Notes: generated from the letters alone by a model not told the origin. Shown: positions 1-6,506, counted from the first letter of the stretch. The stretch is DNA of 10,985 nucleotides from REEB470 sp032117095 (GCA_032117095.1 JAULZZ010000050.1:1-10985); one strand, 5' to 3'. Program-made: numbers and translations.

Positions 1-1
1 T

Positions 2-550
2 GAAATTTTGAACGTTGAATTTACAGCGAATATGGAAGAACATCTCGATTTTGTTGGCGAAGGCAAAGCACATTGGGTCGCCGTACTCGAAGCGTTTTAT
101 ACGACGTTTTCTGCGCGTATGGTCGTGGCCGACGAAGAGATGAAACAAATCGTCGTACAAGAACAGCCTTCTGGGGAGGCGTGTGACCGTTGTGGCAAAC
201 CGATGCTCTTTAAGATGGGGCGTTACGGCAAATTTGTGGCGTGTTCTGGTTTTCCAGACTGTCGCAACGCCAAACCGATTGTGAAGACGATTGGGGTAGC
301 GTGTCCGCAGTGCCAAGAGGGCACGATCGTGGAGCGACGAAGCAAAAAAGGACGGATTTTTTATGGATGCAACACGTATCCGACGTGCGATTTTGTGTCT
401 TGGGATTTGCCTCTTGAAAACCCGTGTCCACAGTGTGGGGCGCGTTTGGTACAAAAAACATCGCGGCGCAATGTGAGTGTCCAATGTGTGCAGTGCGACT
501 ATCGTCACGTACGTACGGAGGCAGAAACTCCCGAACCCGTCTCACCCTAA
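2..550 (+). CDS. topA: DNA topoisomerase I, C-terminal zinc-ribbon part (5' end outside window)
   Basis: This is the last 182 codons of a type IA topoisomerase, the enzyme that relaxes negative supercoils by single-strand passage. The visible part starts in the end of the catalytic core (the N-V-E-F-T-A-N-M-E-E-H-L-D stretch is typical of TopA) and continues into three consecutive four-cysteine zinc ribbons. Their cysteines fall at visible residues 61/64/81/87, 101/104/123/129 and 142/145/162/165, all in CxxC...C...C arrangement with none missing. The catalytic tyrosine and Toprim domain lie upstream of the window. The gene ends in TAA at 548-550, and xerC follows after about 35 bases, so the two are probably co-transcribed. 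The three-ribbon tail and the following xerC-hslV-hslU order match the Bacillus topA locus, except that trmFO is absent here between topA and xerC. Confidence 0.95.
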   Translation, partial: EILNVEFTANMEEHLDFVGEGKAHWVAVLEAFYTTFSARMVVADEEMKQIVVQEQPSGEACDRCGKPMLFKMGRYGKFVACSGFPDCRNAKPIVKTIGVACPQCQEGTIVERRSKKGRIFYGCNTYPTCDFVSWDLPLENPCPQCGARLVQKTSRRNVSVQCVQCDYRHVRTEAETPEPVSP

Positions 551-585
551 TCGAGTAAAAACGCACAATGAAGTAGGTGTTGACC

Positions 586-1494
586 ATGAACATGGCAGAG
601 AGTATGCATCTTTTTTTTCGGCATCTCCAAGTCGAACGCAACATGGCGGCGTTGACGGTATATCATTACCGCAGTGATATTCAACAATTTCACGATTTTA
701 TCGCCGAGAAGGCGATGCAGCACGTTGCAGACATCACGGTGTGGACGGTGCGTGCTTTTTTGACGCAACAAGACGAAAAAGAAAAAAGTAAGCGGACGAT
801 TGCCCGCAAGTTGTCTGCGTTGCGTTGTTTTTTTCGTTTTTTGCAGGAGCAAGAAATTGTGGACGTTGATCCGACGGAGTCGATTCGTAGTCCATCACGG
901 GAGACGAAGTTGCCTCATCCCCTCACCATCGAAGACGTGCACACTTTGCTTGACATGCCGGAGGACGCGTGTGTGTTGGGCATGCGCGATTGTGCGATCA
1001 TGGATGTGTTGTACGGGGGAGGTCTTCGGGTGGCGGAGCTCGTATCGTTGCGTGTGGGGGATGTACGGTCAGATGTGGGAGCAGTACTGGTCACCGGAAA
1101 AGGCAACAAGCAACGATGGGTTCCTATCGGAGAATATGCTGTACAAAGTGTGCAACGGTACAACGAGTGCAGTCGACCCTCTTTGCTAAAACGATGTAAA
1201 ACAGGAGAAACGGACGAGAAAAGATTGTTTTTGAACCGCAATGGGACGCCACTGACAGACCGTGGTGTACGGCAAATGATCGCACGCTACGTCCATGCGT
1301 TGCCTACTTTCCCCCACACGACCCCGCATACGATGCGCCATACGTTTGCAACGCACCTGCTAGAAGGGGGGGCAGACTTGCGGAGCGTACAACAACTCCT
1401 CGGGCATGCGAGCATTTCGACGACCCAGCTGTATACGCACGTCACACGAGACCATTTGCAATCGATATACAATCAAGCGCATCCACGCGCGTAA
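586..1494 (+). CDS. xerC: Tyrosine recombinase XerC (CodV-like)
   Basis: A 302-residue site-specific recombinase of the lambda-integrase family. XerC acts with XerD at dif to resolve chromosome dimers before division. The N-terminal SAM-like core-binding domain covers about residues 1-95 and the catalytic domain about 108-295. The full catalytic set is visible: R148 (GGGLRVAEL), K172 (TGKGNKQR), H248 and R251 (HTMRHTFATH), H274 (LGHAS) and nucleophile Y283 (QLYTHV). The length is normal for the family. ATG 586 is chosen because AGGTG at 575-579 lies 6 bases upstream; an in-frame GTG at 577, TTG at 580 and ATG at 592 are alternatives. Its place between topA and hslVU matches Bacillus codV, which supports the housekeeping Xer role rather than a phage or integron integrase. 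A second Xer protein is expected elsewhere in the genome. Confidence 0.95.
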   Translation: MNMAESMHLFFRHLQVERNMAALTVYHYRSDIQQFHDFIAEKAMQHVADITVWTVRAFLTQQDEKEKSKRTIARKLSALRCFFRFLQEQEIVDVDPTESIRSPSRETKLPHPLTIEDVHTLLDMPEDACVLGMRDCAIMDVLYGGGLRVAELVSLRVGDVRSDVGAVLVTGKGNKQRWVPIGEYAVQSVQRYNECSRPSLLKRCKTGETDEKRLFLNRNGTPLTDRGVRQMIARYVHALPTFPHTTPHTMRHTFATHLLEGGADLRSVQQLLGHASISTTQLYTHVTRDHLQSIYNQAHPRA

Positions 1495-1500
1495 CGCCCA

Positions 1501-1518
1501 GAGGGGGGATATGCATTG
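1501..1518 (+). promoter_or_regulatory. Ribosome binding site selecting the TTG start of hslV
   Basis: A G-rich Shine-Dalgarno sequence (GAGGGGGG, 1501-1508) ends 7 bases before TTG 1516, the correct spacing for that start. An ATG at 1511 sits only 2 bases from the purine run and opens a two-codon frame (ATG CAT TGA) whose stop overlaps the TTG codon. The ATG is therefore a decoy or a minimal upstream ORF and not the hslV start. Confidence 0.6.
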
Positions 1519-2082
1519 ACCACGCCACCGACGATACATGCCACGACGATTATTGGGGTGCAGCATCAAGGGAAAACCGCCATCGCAGGCGATGGACAAG
1601 TGACATTTGGCAACGCCATGATCATGAAACACGGCGCAAATAAATTACGGCGGTTGTATCAGGGGAAAGTCATTGCCGGATTTGCAGGGTCAGTCGCTGA
1701 TGCGCTCACGTTATTCGATAAATTCGAAGGGAAACTAGAAGAACACAGCGGCAATATCGCCCGAGCCGCCATCGAATTGGCCAAAGATTGGCGAAGCGAC
1801 CGCATCTTGCGTCGGTTAGAGGCGATGATGGTCGTCGCCGATGCACACCATTTGTTGTTGTTATCGGGGACAGGGGAAATCATCGAGCCCGACGACGGGG
1901 TGTTGGCGATCGGCTCGGGATCGAGCTATGCCTTGGCTGCGGGCAGGGCACTAAAACAGTACGGCGGACAACCACTCACGGCACAAGAGATCGCACGGGC
2001 CTCGCTCACGATTGCGTCTCAGTTGTGTGTGTATACGAACGATGCGATTCGCGTCGAACAAGTAGAGGAGGAAGTCGGGTGA
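1516..2082 (+). CDS. hslV: ATP-dependent protease peptidase subunit HslV (ClpQ/CodW)
   Basis: A 188-residue Ntn-hydrolase that forms the proteolytic double ring of the HslVU protease in the cytoplasm. The family signatures are clear: HATTI near the N-terminus, AGDGQVTFGN, KVIAGFAGSVADA, EKDWRSD-like AKDWRSD, SGTGEIIEPDDG, AIGSGSSYALAAGRAL and CVYTND. It begins at TTG, fixed by the upstream Shine-Dalgarno sequence. The N-terminus (M-T-T-P-P-T-I-H-A-T-T-I) places the Thr that aligns with the E. coli catalytic Thr1 at residue 10, so about eight residues precede it after Met removal. Bacillus subtilis CodW also carries an extension and is reported to use an N-terminal Ser; here Thr2 would be exposed instead. 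The stop overlaps the hslU start (GTGA at 2079-2082), indicating translational coupling with its ATPase. Confidence 0.96.
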   Translation: MTTPPTIHATTIIGVQHQGKTAIAGDGQVTFGNAMIMKHGANKLRRLYQGKVIAGFAGSVADALTLFDKFEGKLEEHSGNIARAAIELAKDWRSDRILRRLEAMMVVADAHHLLLLSGTGEIIEPDDGVLAIGSGSSYALAAGRALKQYGGQPLTAQEIARASLTIASQLCVYTNDAIRVEQVEEEVG

Positions 2083-3476
2083 ACCTCTCGTTGCAACAAG
2101 CGATGACGCCACGGCAAATCGTGGCGGAACTCGATCAATACATTGTCGGGCAAAAAAAAGCCAAACGGGCGATGGCGATTGCCCTACGCAACCGTGCGCG
2201 TCGCAATGCATTAGATCCCGCGTTACGTGACGACATGATGCCCAAAAATTTATTGATGATCGGGCCTACGGGGGTTGGGAAAACAGAAATTGCCCGTCGT
2301 CTCGCCAAACTCACGAATGCCCCCTTTATAAAGGTCGAAGCGACGAAATTTACCGAAATTGGGTACGTCGGGCGTGACGTCGAATCGATGGTGCGTGATT
2401 TGCTCGAAGTGGCGATGCGCATGGTGCGTGCCGAACATCTTGCCCGTGTCCAACAACAAGCCGAACAGCTTGCCAATGCACGCATCGTGACGTTGCTTGT
2501 GCCAGAACCCCAAACGACCACTGCGACGAAAAATCCCTTAGAAATGTTGTTTGGGACGACACAAACGAAAAGTGAAGCGGTAGATCCAGAGGTTGTGGAA
2601 CAGCGGAACCGCGTGCATGCGCAACTGCTCTCGGGTCAACTCGAAGAAGCGATCATTGAAGTTGAAATTACGGAGAATACAGGAAAAATGTTTGATTTTT
2701 TGCTCAATCAAAACGGCAACGATGCATCGACCTCCAGCATGCAAGAAATTGCCAACCAGTTGATGCCAAAAAAAACGAAACGCCGTAAAATGACGGTCAA
2801 AGAAGCGCGCCCCACGCTGGTGCATGAAGAGGCCCAAGGGCTGATGGACATGGATGCGATCACGAAGCAGGCGATCGAATTGGCAGAGCAATCGGGCATT
2901 GTATTCATCGACGAAATCGACAAAGTGGCGAGCCATGCGCGCGGGGGCGGGCCAGACGTTTCCCGTGAAGGGGTGCAACGGGATATTTTGCCGATCGTCG
3001 AAGGATCCACAGTGAATACGAAATACGGCATCGTCAAAACCGACTACATGTTGTTTATTGCTGCGGGGGCGTTCCATATGGCAAAACCATCGGATCTCAT
3101 CCCCGAACTGCAAGGGCGTTTTCCGATTCGGGTGGAGTTGCACCCATTGACCCAAAGCGACTACGAATGTATTTTACGCGATCCACAAAATGCATTGACG
3201 AAACAATACGTTTCCTTGTTAAGCACAGAAGGGGTCACGATCACATTTGCAGAAGAAGCGATCGTCGAAATCGCCAAAATTGCACTGGAGATCAATCAGA
3301 CGACCGAAAATATCGGGGCACGACGGTTGCACACGTTGCTGGAGAAAATTCTCGAAGATGTTTCCTTTGAAGCACCTGAGATGACGATCGAGCAGTTTAC
3401 GGTGACGCCAGCATACGTCAGAGAAAAACTACGGGAAGCGATCACGAATCGCGATTTGAGTCGGTACATTTTGTAG
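2079..3476 (+). CDS. hslU: ATP-dependent protease ATPase subunit HslU (ClpY/CodX)
   Basis: A 465-residue AAA+ unfoldase that feeds substrates into HslV. The Walker A motif GPTGVGKT is at residues 62-69, the GYVG pore loop at 95-98, the variable I-domain at about 110-240, the Walker B FIDEID at 276-281, an Arg-finger region GRFPIR around R347, and a sensor-2 GARR at 413-416. The C-terminus ends S-R-Y-I-L, like the tail that docks into HslV pockets in E. coli. The frame is open further upstream inside hslV, but GTG 2079 is chosen because GAGGAGG (2065-2071) lies just before it, the start overlaps the hslV stop by 4 bases, and the protein then starts where family members do. In Bacillus the next gene is codY; here a P450 follows instead. 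Confidence 0.97.
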   Translation: MNLSLQQAMTPRQIVAELDQYIVGQKKAKRAMAIALRNRARRNALDPALRDDMMPKNLLMIGPTGVGKTEIARRLAKLTNAPFIKVEATKFTEIGYVGRDVESMVRDLLEVAMRMVRAEHLARVQQQAEQLANARIVTLLVPEPQTTTATKNPLEMLFGTTQTKSEAVDPEVVEQRNRVHAQLLSGQLEEAIIEVEITENTGKMFDFLLNQNGNDASTSSMQEIANQLMPKKTKRRKMTVKEARPTLVHEEAQGLMDMDAITKQAIELAEQSGIVFIDEIDKVASHARGGGPDVSREGVQRDILPIVEGSTVNTKYGIVKTDYMLFIAAGAFHMAKPSDLIPELQGRFPIRVELHPLTQSDYECILRDPQNALTKQYVSLLSTEGVTITFAEEAIVEIAKIALEINQTTENIGARRLHTLLEKILEDVSFEAPEMTIEQFTVTPAYVREKLREAITNRDLSRYIL

Positions 3477-3525
3477 CGACTGACTGCTCGGTACAATCCG
3501 TAGCATAGGGGAAGGAGTGCGGGCG

Positions 3526-4869
3526 ATGCACGTTCGAGTAGTAGACATTCCAACGCCACGTTGGCGCAATTTTTTGGAGTTCCAAATGCGTCCGTTGGAT
3601 TTTATGCAACGCGTCGTTCCGCTCGGGGACATTGTGTCGTTGCGCACGGGAGTACGTCAAGCGTCGTATGTCGTGGGCAGTCCGGACATCGTCCAAGACA
3701 TTCTCGTGACGCACGATCGCTCTTTTCGCAAAGGGCGTTCCTCGAACATTTTACGGCGTACGATCGGGGAAGGGTTGTTGACGACAGAGTTTGCAACCCA
3801 TCGCGCGCAACGCAAGCTCATCCAGCCTGCTTTTTATAAAGAAAAAATCACACATTATGCGCAAACGATGCAAGAAGAAACGTTGCAGACGGTTGAAACG
3901 TTAGGCAATGGGGATGCTGTGAACATGCACGATACGATGATGCAGCTGACATTGTCGATCATCTGCAGGACGATGTTCGGTACAGCCGTCGAGGAGACGA
4001 AACAGACGCTGGCAGAGGCGGTCAATGAGACGATCGTCCAAACGGCCAAAACGTTGTATTCGCCGATTGTCTTGCCATTGGGCGTTCCGACACGGGCACA
4101 CCGCAAACATCGTCATGCGATCAAAACATTAGAAAAAATGGTGTATGCGGTGATTGGACAAGCACGCCAACACCCTGCACGGTACGCTTCGACATTGGTA
4201 CATTTGTTGATGCAGACGACCGATGACCAAGGAAAAGGGTTGTCTCAGCAAGAAATTCGTGATCAGATGATGACGATGCTGTTGGCAGGACACGAAACGA
4301 CAGCGAATTTGCTGACGTGGGTGTGGATTTTATTAGATGATCATCGAGACGTGCAACAGCAGTTTTTTGCAGAAATTGATGCGCTGGATTTTTCATCTCA
4401 AACCCCCTTTGAATGGTTCCGTCAGCTGCCCTATACGATGCAAATTATCCAAGAAACGTTGCGTTTGTATCCTCCGGCGTGGATGATTTTGCGGGAAGCG
4501 CACGAGGAGGTTTCCTTGCGCGGTACGACGTTCACCAAAGGCAGTGCTTTTTTGATCTGCCCCTATGCGATGCATCGACAAGCACAGTGGTTTGATGACC
4601 CGTTGACGTTTCGACCCGCACGGTTTGCCGAAGGCAAAACGACGTGGCCAAAGTTCGCTTATTTCCCCTTTGGAGGCGGGTCGCGTAGCTGCATTGGCTC
4701 GCAGTTTGCCTTGATGGAAGCGGTGATTGTGTTGGCGGCGATGAGTCGGTTTGTTCGTTTTGAGCGGATTTCTCCCGCTGTCATCCAAGCGGCACCCCTC
4801 GTATCTTTGCGTGTCAAAGGACAATTGCAGATGGTCGTACACCGTCGAAACGAGCGCGTGAACGGATGA
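3526..4869 (+). CDS. Cytochrome P450 monooxygenase
   Basis: A 447-residue soluble haem-thiolate oxygenase with no membrane anchor or fused reductase. Hallmarks are all present: the I-helix oxygen-activation motif AGHETT (254-259), the K-helix ExxR (E310-R313), the FRPARF meander region (362-367) and the haem loop FGGGSRSCIG with axial Cys389. The ExxR context (QETLRLYPPAW) and the haem loop resemble the CYP4/CYP102 haem-domain-like group of fatty-acid or hydrophobic-substrate hydroxylases. That similarity is by eye, and the substrate cannot be read from the sequence. ATG 3526 is chosen because AAGGAG (3512-3517) sits 8 bases upstream; a GTG at 3517 overlaps the ribosome binding site. It lies 49 bases after hslU with no obvious terminator, so read-through from the hsl operon is likely. 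No ferredoxin or reductase partner is in the window. Confidence 0.95.
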   Translation: MHVRVVDIPTPRWRNFLEFQMRPLDFMQRVVPLGDIVSLRTGVRQASYVVGSPDIVQDILVTHDRSFRKGRSSNILRRTIGEGLLTTEFATHRAQRKLIQPAFYKEKITHYAQTMQEETLQTVETLGNGDAVNMHDTMMQLTLSIICRTMFGTAVEETKQTLAEAVNETIVQTAKTLYSPIVLPLGVPTRAHRKHRHAIKTLEKMVYAVIGQARQHPARYASTLVHLLMQTTDDQGKGLSQQEIRDQMMTMLLAGHETTANLLTWVWILLDDHRDVQQQFFAEIDALDFSSQTPFEWFRQLPYTMQIIQETLRLYPPAWMILREAHEEVSLRGTTFTKGSAFLICPYAMHRQAQWFDDPLTFRPARFAEGKTTWPKFAYFPFGGGSRSCIGSQFALMEAVIVLAAMSRFVRFERISPAVIQAAPLVSLRVKGQLQMVVHRRNERVNG

Positions 4870-4985
4870 TCCCCTTTTGGTGCGAGGGATTCTCTTACTT
4901 TTTACGCGCATAGTGTTGCGTAGGGGCATCGTGTGCGTCATCCGTGCTACGGCTGAGCGATACGCAGGTGCAGGGGAGAAGCGTA

Positions 4986-5150
4986 TTGCGTCAAACGCTA
5001 TATCGCGGTGAACCCTTTTTTTTCTGTTGCGACGACGATGATTTACCATTTGAATGTGCACCAGAAACGCCGTTCGTCTATCCCAAAGGCACCTCTATAA
5101 AGCACACCCTACGCATAAACATAAGCGAAAAATGCGTTTGTTTACGGTAA
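4986..5150 (+). CDS. Doubtful small ORF, 54 residues, 3' end inside the inverted-repeat element
   Basis: An unrecognised reading frame starting at TTG 4986, with AGGGGAG (4972-4978) 7 bases upstream. The frame is open from 4914, so GTG 4944 is another possible start but lacks a ribosome binding site. The product is cysteine-containing and locally very acidic and Pro-rich (F-F-F-C-C-D-D-D-D at residues 11-19, then P-F-E-C-A-P-E-T-P). Codons 34-39 coincide with the left inverted repeat, so the last 20 or so residues come from the repeat element. It may be a real small gene whose end was replaced by the element, or only a chance ORF. I do not recognise a family. Confidence 0.2.
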   Translation: MRQTLYRGEPFFFCCDDDDLPFECAPETPFVYPKGTSIKHTLRINISEKCVCLR

Positions 5151-5185
5151 GATGATTTTTTACAAATCGGTTTATAGAGGTGCCT
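5087..5185. repeat. MITE-like element with perfect 15-bp terminal inverted repeats
   Basis: AGGCACCTCTATAAA at 5087-5101 is the exact reverse complement of TTTATAGAGGTGCCT at 5171-5185, enclosing 69 bases. Inside are smaller inverted repeats: ACGCAT/ATGCGT (5111-5116 / 5132-5137), TAAACA/TGTTTA (5116-5121 / 5139-5144) and GATTT/AAATC (5154-5158 / 5164-5168). A 99-bp non-coding unit with perfect ends and internal hairpins is the form of a miniature inverted-repeat transposable element or the internally deleted remnant of an insertion sequence. No transposase and no clear target duplication is visible in the flanks. A structured RNA leader of the downstream gene is the main alternative. Confidence 0.5.
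5138..5166 (+). promoter_or_regulatory. Possible sigma-A promoter for the pseudouridine synthase gene
   Basis: TTGTTT (5138-5143), a 17-base spacer and TACAAA (5161-5166) make a moderate match to TTGACA/TATAAT in the only gene-free stretch close upstream of the pseudouridine synthase. It lies within the inverted-repeat element, so the element may supply the promoter. Transcription would start near 5173 and give a leader of about 65 bases. The call rests on the consensus match alone. Confidence 0.3.
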
Positions 5186-5198
5186 CCTAGGGAGACGG

Positions 5199-5240
5199 AT
5201 GAGCCGATTGATGATCGATCAAAGTGAGGGAATGCCATGA
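5199..5240 (+). CDS. Possible 13-residue upstream ORF coupled to the pseudouridine synthase
   Basis: ATG 5199 opens a frame M-S-R-L-M-I-D-Q-S-E-G-M-P whose TGA overlaps the next gene's start in the pattern ATGA (5237-5240). AGGGAG at 5189-5194 precedes it with a short 4-base spacing. The exact 4-base overlap suggests translational coupling, but an ORF this short can occur by chance and its ribosome binding site is badly spaced. Confidence 0.2.
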   Translation: MSRLMIDQSEGMP

Positions 5241-6232
5241 TTACACGCCAAGTCACGCACAGCGAAGGGGGCAAACGACTGCATCGGTACATTCGTACAT
5301 TGTTGCCGCATCGTCCGCTCGGGGAACTGTACAAAATGATCGACCAAGGGCTTATTCGGGTCAACGGCAAGCGGAAAAATCAAAACTACGTGTTGCAAGC
5401 ACACGATGAAATTACGTTACAGATGGATACAGACACGTTCGATCAAGGAAAACGTCCTGCACAGCCCCCAAAAAAGTATGGTGGGATCGATGCGAACATT
5501 GCGGTGCTCTATGAGGATGACGGGTTGCTCGTCGTCAACAAACCCACAGGGGTACTCACGCATCCCGCGCAGAAAGCAGAGTACCAACAATCGCTCATTT
5601 CGCGTGTGCATGCGTATTTGCATCACCAGGGAAAGTTAGACAGTACGTTGTTTTTGCCTGCGACGGCGAACCGACTCGATCGTAACACGAGTGGCATCGT
5701 ACTCATCGGAAAAACCGCCCAACAGCTTCATGCGCTCAACGTCGCCTTGCAACAACGTACGCTGGAAAAAACCTATGTGACCGTCGTCCAAGGGAAGTTA
5801 CGCGGGTCAGGGGATATTCGCATGCCGTTGCTTCGCGATCATGCAACCCAACGGACAAAAGTGGTGTATGCGGAGGCGCACACAGAAAAAAGTGAATCAT
5901 CTACGCCCCCGCTACGGGAAGCATGGACATCGTATGCAGTCATTGGGACGCATGACGACGTCACCTTGGTACAAATTCAACTGCATAGTGGACGTACGCA
6001 TCAAATTCGCGCACATTTTCAACAGATCGGGCATCCGTTGGTTGGTGATACGAAATATGGCGGGATGCGCATGCCTGGAAATGGGCAATACTTTTTGCAT
6101 GCGTGGCGAGTCGTCATGCCGGACGGTCGGACGTTCGAGGCCCCTTTGCCGGTTGCGTTTCGGGAGGCGATGACACAGTGGCGATGGACAGCCCTTGTGG
6201 GGATGGGCACGGATCCCTTTGGGACAACATAA
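5237..6232 (+). CDS. RluA-family RNA pseudouridine synthase
   Basis: A 331-residue enzyme that isomerises specific uridines to pseudouridine in RNA. An S4 RNA-binding domain occupies about residues 12-65 (RLHRYIRT...QGLIRVNGKRK) and the synthase domain about 88-300. The catalytic Asp is D148 in the motif NRLDRNTSG (146-153 region). Further family motifs are VVNKPTGVLTHP (99-110), EKTYVTVVQG (177-186), LHSGRTHQIRAH (249-260) and HPLVGDTKYGG (266-276). This S4-plus-synthase arrangement is shared by RluC, RluD and several Bacillus paralogues, so the exact target (23S rRNA position or another RNA) is not assigned. ATG 5237 is supported by GTGAGGG about 6 bases upstream. It is convergent with the tiny minus-strand gene at 6341-6457. 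Confidence 0.93.
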   Translation: MITRQVTHSEGGKRLHRYIRTLLPHRPLGELYKMIDQGLIRVNGKRKNQNYVLQAHDEITLQMDTDTFDQGKRPAQPPKKYGGIDANIAVLYEDDGLLVVNKPTGVLTHPAQKAEYQQSLISRVHAYLHHQGKLDSTLFLPATANRLDRNTSGIVLIGKTAQQLHALNVALQQRTLEKTYVTVVQGKLRGSGDIRMPLLRDHATQRTKVVYAEAHTEKSESSTPPLREAWTSYAVIGTHDDVTLVQIQLHSGRTHQIRAHFQQIGHPLVGDTKYGGMRMPGNGQYFLHAWRVVMPDGRTFEAPLPVAFREAMTQWRWTALVGMGTDPFGTT

Positions 6233-6261
6233 AAAAACCGATGCAGTCGGGAGCGACTGCA
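6231..6261 (-). terminator. Rho-independent terminator of the YjcZ-like gene
   Basis: An 8-bp perfect stem (TGCAGTCG 6242-6249 / CGACTGCA 6254-6261) with a 4-base loop is followed, reading on the minus strand, by a GG and a run of seven T (6231-6237 on the plus strand are A). This is a good intrinsic terminator about 80 bases beyond the stop of the minus-strand gene. On the plus strand the stem immediately follows the pseudouridine synthase stop but has no adjacent T run, so it may serve that gene only weakly. Confidence 0.75.
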
Positions 6262-6340
6262 CCGTAAAAAGGCAAGACATCTTTTCGTTTTTTTCGGAAA
6301 TCCCCATAAAAAGGAACGATTTTTTTTCTGCTCATTGTGC

Positions 6341-6457
6341 TTAGATGAAAAATCCACCAAACAAAATTGTTGCCAATAAGATGAACAATACGAGTACATA
6401 CGCCCCGTACGCACCCAAACCGTGTTGATGACAGCCGACGTGTCCAAGATGACCCAT
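6341..6457 (-). CDS. YjcZ-family tiny membrane (sporulation-type) protein
   Basis: A 38-residue protein: a short His/Gly-rich N-terminus (G-H-L-G-H-V-G-C-H-Q-H-G-L-G, residues 2-15) followed by one hydrophobic helix (about 17-36) ending G-G-F-F-I. This is the form of the Bacillus YjcZ/SscA-type tiny transmembrane family, whose VLFILL core is recognisable here (residues 22-29 V-L-V-L-F-I-L-L). Members are linked to spore coat assembly in Bacillus; the role here is inferred. The start is set by AAGGAGG (6474-6468 on the minus strand) with a 10-base spacing. The frame is open further upstream, but that part runs through the promoter. The His-rich head is unlike the usual Gly/Tyr/Phe-rich one and might bind metal. 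It is divergent from hflK. Confidence 0.75.
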   Translation of the reverse strand: MGHLGHVGCHQHGLGAYGAYVLVLFILLATILFGGFFI

Positions 6458-6477
6458 TTGAAATCGTCCTCCTTCTG

Positions 6478-6506
6478 TTGGGGAATGGTTCATTTTATGG
6501 TAAAGT
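6478..6506 (+). promoter_or_regulatory. Possible sigma-A promoter for hflKC
   Basis: TTGGGG (6478-6483), a 17-base spacer and TAAAGT (6501-6506) form a partial match to the sigma-A consensus in the divergent gap, giving a leader of roughly 60 bases before the hflK ribosome binding site. It overlaps the presumed minus-strand promoter of the YjcZ-like gene, so the two could interfere. Match quality is modest. Confidence 0.25.
6492..6499 (-). promoter_or_regulatory. Possible sporulation-type -10 element (sigma E/K-like) for the YjcZ-like gene
   Basis: On the minus strand CATAAAAT fits the CATAnnnT form of the -10 element used by the mother-cell sigma factors E and K in Bacillus, and lies 35 bases upstream of the start codon. 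The -35 region shows no convincing match, so this is a weak call supported mainly by the family of the gene downstream. Confidence 0.25.

Larger units (their letters stand above)
4870..5236 (+). other. Intergenic region between P450 and pseudouridine synthase genes
   Basis: This 367-base stretch holds no recognised gene. Just after the P450 stop is a weak 5-bp hairpin (ATCCC 4869-4873 / GGGAT 4886-4890) followed by T-rich sequence, and a further 8-T run lies at 5016-5023 downstream of a 5-bp AGCGT/ACGCT stem. Either could serve as a poor terminator. The right half is occupied by the inverted-repeat element (5087-5185), a possible promoter inside it, and two small ORFs listed separately. Confidence 0.6.

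Noticed and set aside
586..1494. xerC as a phage or integron integrase
   Set aside because: Its size, all catalytic residues and the topA/hslVU context fit the housekeeping XerC/CodV. No attachment site or phage gene is adjacent.
1788..2078. N-terminal extension of HslU inside hslV
   Set aside because: The extra residues are the shadow of hslV in another frame. GTG 2079 has a ribosome binding site and gives the normal HslU N-terminus.
2538..3155. 205-codon minus-strand frame opposite hslU
   Set aside because: It is antisense to conserved HslU sequence, and its His/Phe-rich product shows no domain.
4393..5061. 222-codon open frame on the minus strand
   Set aside because: It overlaps the 3' third of the well-supported P450 gene, has a basic, low-quality composition without motifs, and lacks a convincing ribosome binding site.
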